From positions 1-6,107 of the forward strand of contig JALNVT010000156.1 in assembly GCA_023231265.1 (NCBI GenBank): DNA of 6,107 nucleotides. Direction: 5' to 3'. The notes beneath the pieces were generated by a model. That model did no database searches and had not been told where the DNA came from. It worked only from the letters and a program-made list of their open reading frames with translations. The DNA is from Sphaerochaetaceae bacterium (lineage in GTDB: Bacteria; Spirochaetota; Spirochaetia; Sphaerochaetales; Sphaerochaetaceae). Position 1 is the stretch's first letter. Every line of letters begins with the position of its first letter. A program made the position numbers and the translations under genes. Of this stretch, positions 5,173-6,107 are shown piece after piece.

Positions 5173-6027
5173 ATGGAATATAAAGCAACAATGATACTTG
5201 AAGGTGGAGCAAACCGTGGAGTTTTTACAGCGGGTGTTCTTCATAACTTAATGGAGCATGATTTGTACTGCACAAATCTAATTGGAGTTTCTGCAGGATC
5301 CTGCAATGCTGTTGATTACGCATCGCATCAGAAATTGAGATCTCGCGATTGTTTTATCATTACAGACAAGAAAAACAGATGGATTCACAAAAATAGATTG
5401 TTCAGCAACAAGAGTTTGATGGACATGGATAAATTGTTTGATGATTTTCCTAAGAAAACCTTTAAATATGATTATGATGCTCTCTATAAATATGGAATTG
5501 GTTGTGATGTTGTGACAACCAACTGTCTTACAGGTAAAACCAAGTATTTTGATTTTCAGCAGAGCAATTACAGCATGGATGCCTGCAGGGCATCTTGCAG
5601 TATGCCGTTTGTTGCACCAATGGTATTCATAGATGGAATACCTTACATGGACGGAAGTGTCTCAAATTCTGTTCCAATAGACAGAGCCTTTGAAATTGGA
5701 AATGACAAGATAATCATAATTCTGACCAGACAGAGATCTTACAGAAAGAGTCCTAACAGCAATGTTATCTCTCATTTTATCAAAAAGAAGTACAGAAAAT
5801 ATCCTAAGTTTGTTGAAGCTCAGCTCAGACGACCTGAAGAATACAATAAGAGACTTGATGAGATTGAAGAACTTGAGAAGAAAGGAAGAGTGTTTGTTAT
5901 AAGACCAGAGGTAACTCCTGTTGGAAGAATGGAGACTGATGTGGAGAAGTTAACTTTCTTCTATAAACATGGCTACAACTTAATGGAAAGAGAGCTTCCT
6001 AAATTAAAAGAATATCTGGAAAAATAG
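5173..6027 (+). CDS. Patatin-like phospholipase (YjjU-like subgroup)
   Basis: This is a serine hydrolase with a Ser-Asp dyad, expected to cleave acyl esters of phospholipids in the cytoplasm or at the inner membrane. The 284 residues carry the oxyanion-hole loop LEGGANRGVFTAGVL (9-23), the nucleophile elbow GVSAG with S40 (38-42), the conserved ACRASCSMPFVAP (137-149), and the catalytic aspartate in YMDGSVSNSVPI (158-169, D160). The last 90 or so residues, including KKKYRKYPKFVEAQ and VFVIRPEVTPVGRMETD, match the C-terminal extension usual in bacterial YjjU-type patatins. There is no signal peptide or membrane helix. The dyad motif is DGS rather than the commoner DGG/DGA, and the glycine-rich loop is GGANRG rather than GGGxRG; both keep the essential residues. 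AAAGG at 5162-5166 lies six bases before the ATG. It is a separate unit from djlA. The physiological substrate is unknown. Confidence 0.9.
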   Translation: MEYKATMILEGGANRGVFTAGVLHNLMEHDLYCTNLIGVSAGSCNAVDYASHQKLRSRDCFIITDKKNRWIHKNRLFSNKSLMDMDKLFDDFPKKTFKYDYDALYKYGIGCDVVTTNCLTGKTKYFDFQQSNYSMDACRASCSMPFVAPMVFIDGIPYMDGSVSNSVPIDRAFEIGNDKIIIILTRQRSYRKSPNSNVISHFIKKKYRKYPKFVEAQLRRPEEYNKRLDEIEELEKKGRVFVIRPEVTPVGRMETDVEKLTFFYKHGYNLMERELPKLKEYLEK

Positions 6028-6034
6028 AATCAAT

Positions 6035-6059
6035 AGAAAACAACGACAATAGTTTTTTT
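6035..6059 (+). terminator. Weak terminator-like hairpin after the patatin gene
   Basis: AGAAAAC (6035-6041) can pair with GTTTTTT (6052-6058), one pair being G-U, around a ten-base loop, and a run of seven T (6053-6059) forms its 3' side. The stem contains a single G-C pair, so this is marginal. It starts eight bases after the stop codon. Confidence 0.3.
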
Positions 6060-6069
6060 ATACATCATC

Positions 6070-6100
6070 AATGTAATAACTTAACCTATGTTATGTCATT
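6070..6100. repeat. Imperfect inverted repeat at the right edge
   Basis: AATGTAATAAC (6070-6080) and GTTATGTCATT (6090-6100) are inverted copies matching at 9 of 11 positions around a 9-base centre. It may be an operator or promoter-region element of a gene that begins beyond the window. Confidence 0.4.
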
Positions 6101-6107
6101 AGCATTG

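Noticed and set aside
1..6107. CRISPR array, tRNA, rRNA, phage or toxin-antitoxin module
   Set aside because: No spaced direct repeats, cloverleaf, conserved rRNA segment, integrase or small paired toxin-antitoxin frames were found on either strand.

Overview
The window is AT-rich chromosomal DNA carrying five complete protein genes, with no sign of phage, transposon or CRISPR material. The gene set is nagA, a YegS/LCB5-type lipid kinase, an MGH1-like (alpha/alpha)6-barrel glycosidase, a membrane-anchored TerB-DnaJ co-chaperone (DjlA type) and a patatin-like phospholipase. DjlA is typical of bacteria with two membranes. Low GC, strong purine-rich ribosome binding sites, a TTG start and a GRGNDFA-type lipid-kinase motif would fit a spirochaete such as a Treponema relative. 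That assignment is inference and low confidence; no rRNA or other marker gene is present.

Layout: nagA (4-1182) is on the minus strand and its stop codon lies 3 bases inside the left edge. Its true start is best placed at 1182, not at the upstream ATG at 1212, because a consensus -10 box overlaps that upstream codon. A 507-base divergent gap follows (1183-1689). It holds the nagA promoter, a block of inverted repeats at 1275-1499 that could be a minus-strand structured RNA or a tiny ORF, and a 13-bp inverted repeat touching a probable plus-strand promoter. The lipid kinase (1690-2622) is next on the plus strand. A 222-base gap then contains phased A-tracts, an extended -10 promoter and an approximately 80-base leader with two hairpins. 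This leads into a two-gene unit: the glycosidase-fold gene (2845-4269, TTG start) and djlA (4270-5064), which abut with no gap between stop and start. A good intrinsic terminator at 5088-5120 closes that unit, and the patatin gene (5173-6027) has its own weak promoter.

How the genes relate: NagA feeds amino-sugar phosphates from cell-wall recycling or chitin/GlcNAc uptake into the central pool. The lipid kinase and the patatin-like hydrolase both act on membrane lipids but are in separate transcription units. The glycosidase-like protein and DjlA are probably co-translated. The glycosidase-like protein has the fold landmarks of its superfamily but appears to lack the usual catalytic aspartate, which makes its role uncertain. 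No recognisable large novel system is present. The items most worth a second look are the structured leader of the glycosidase-djlA unit, the altered active site of that glycosidase, and the structured block upstream of nagA.
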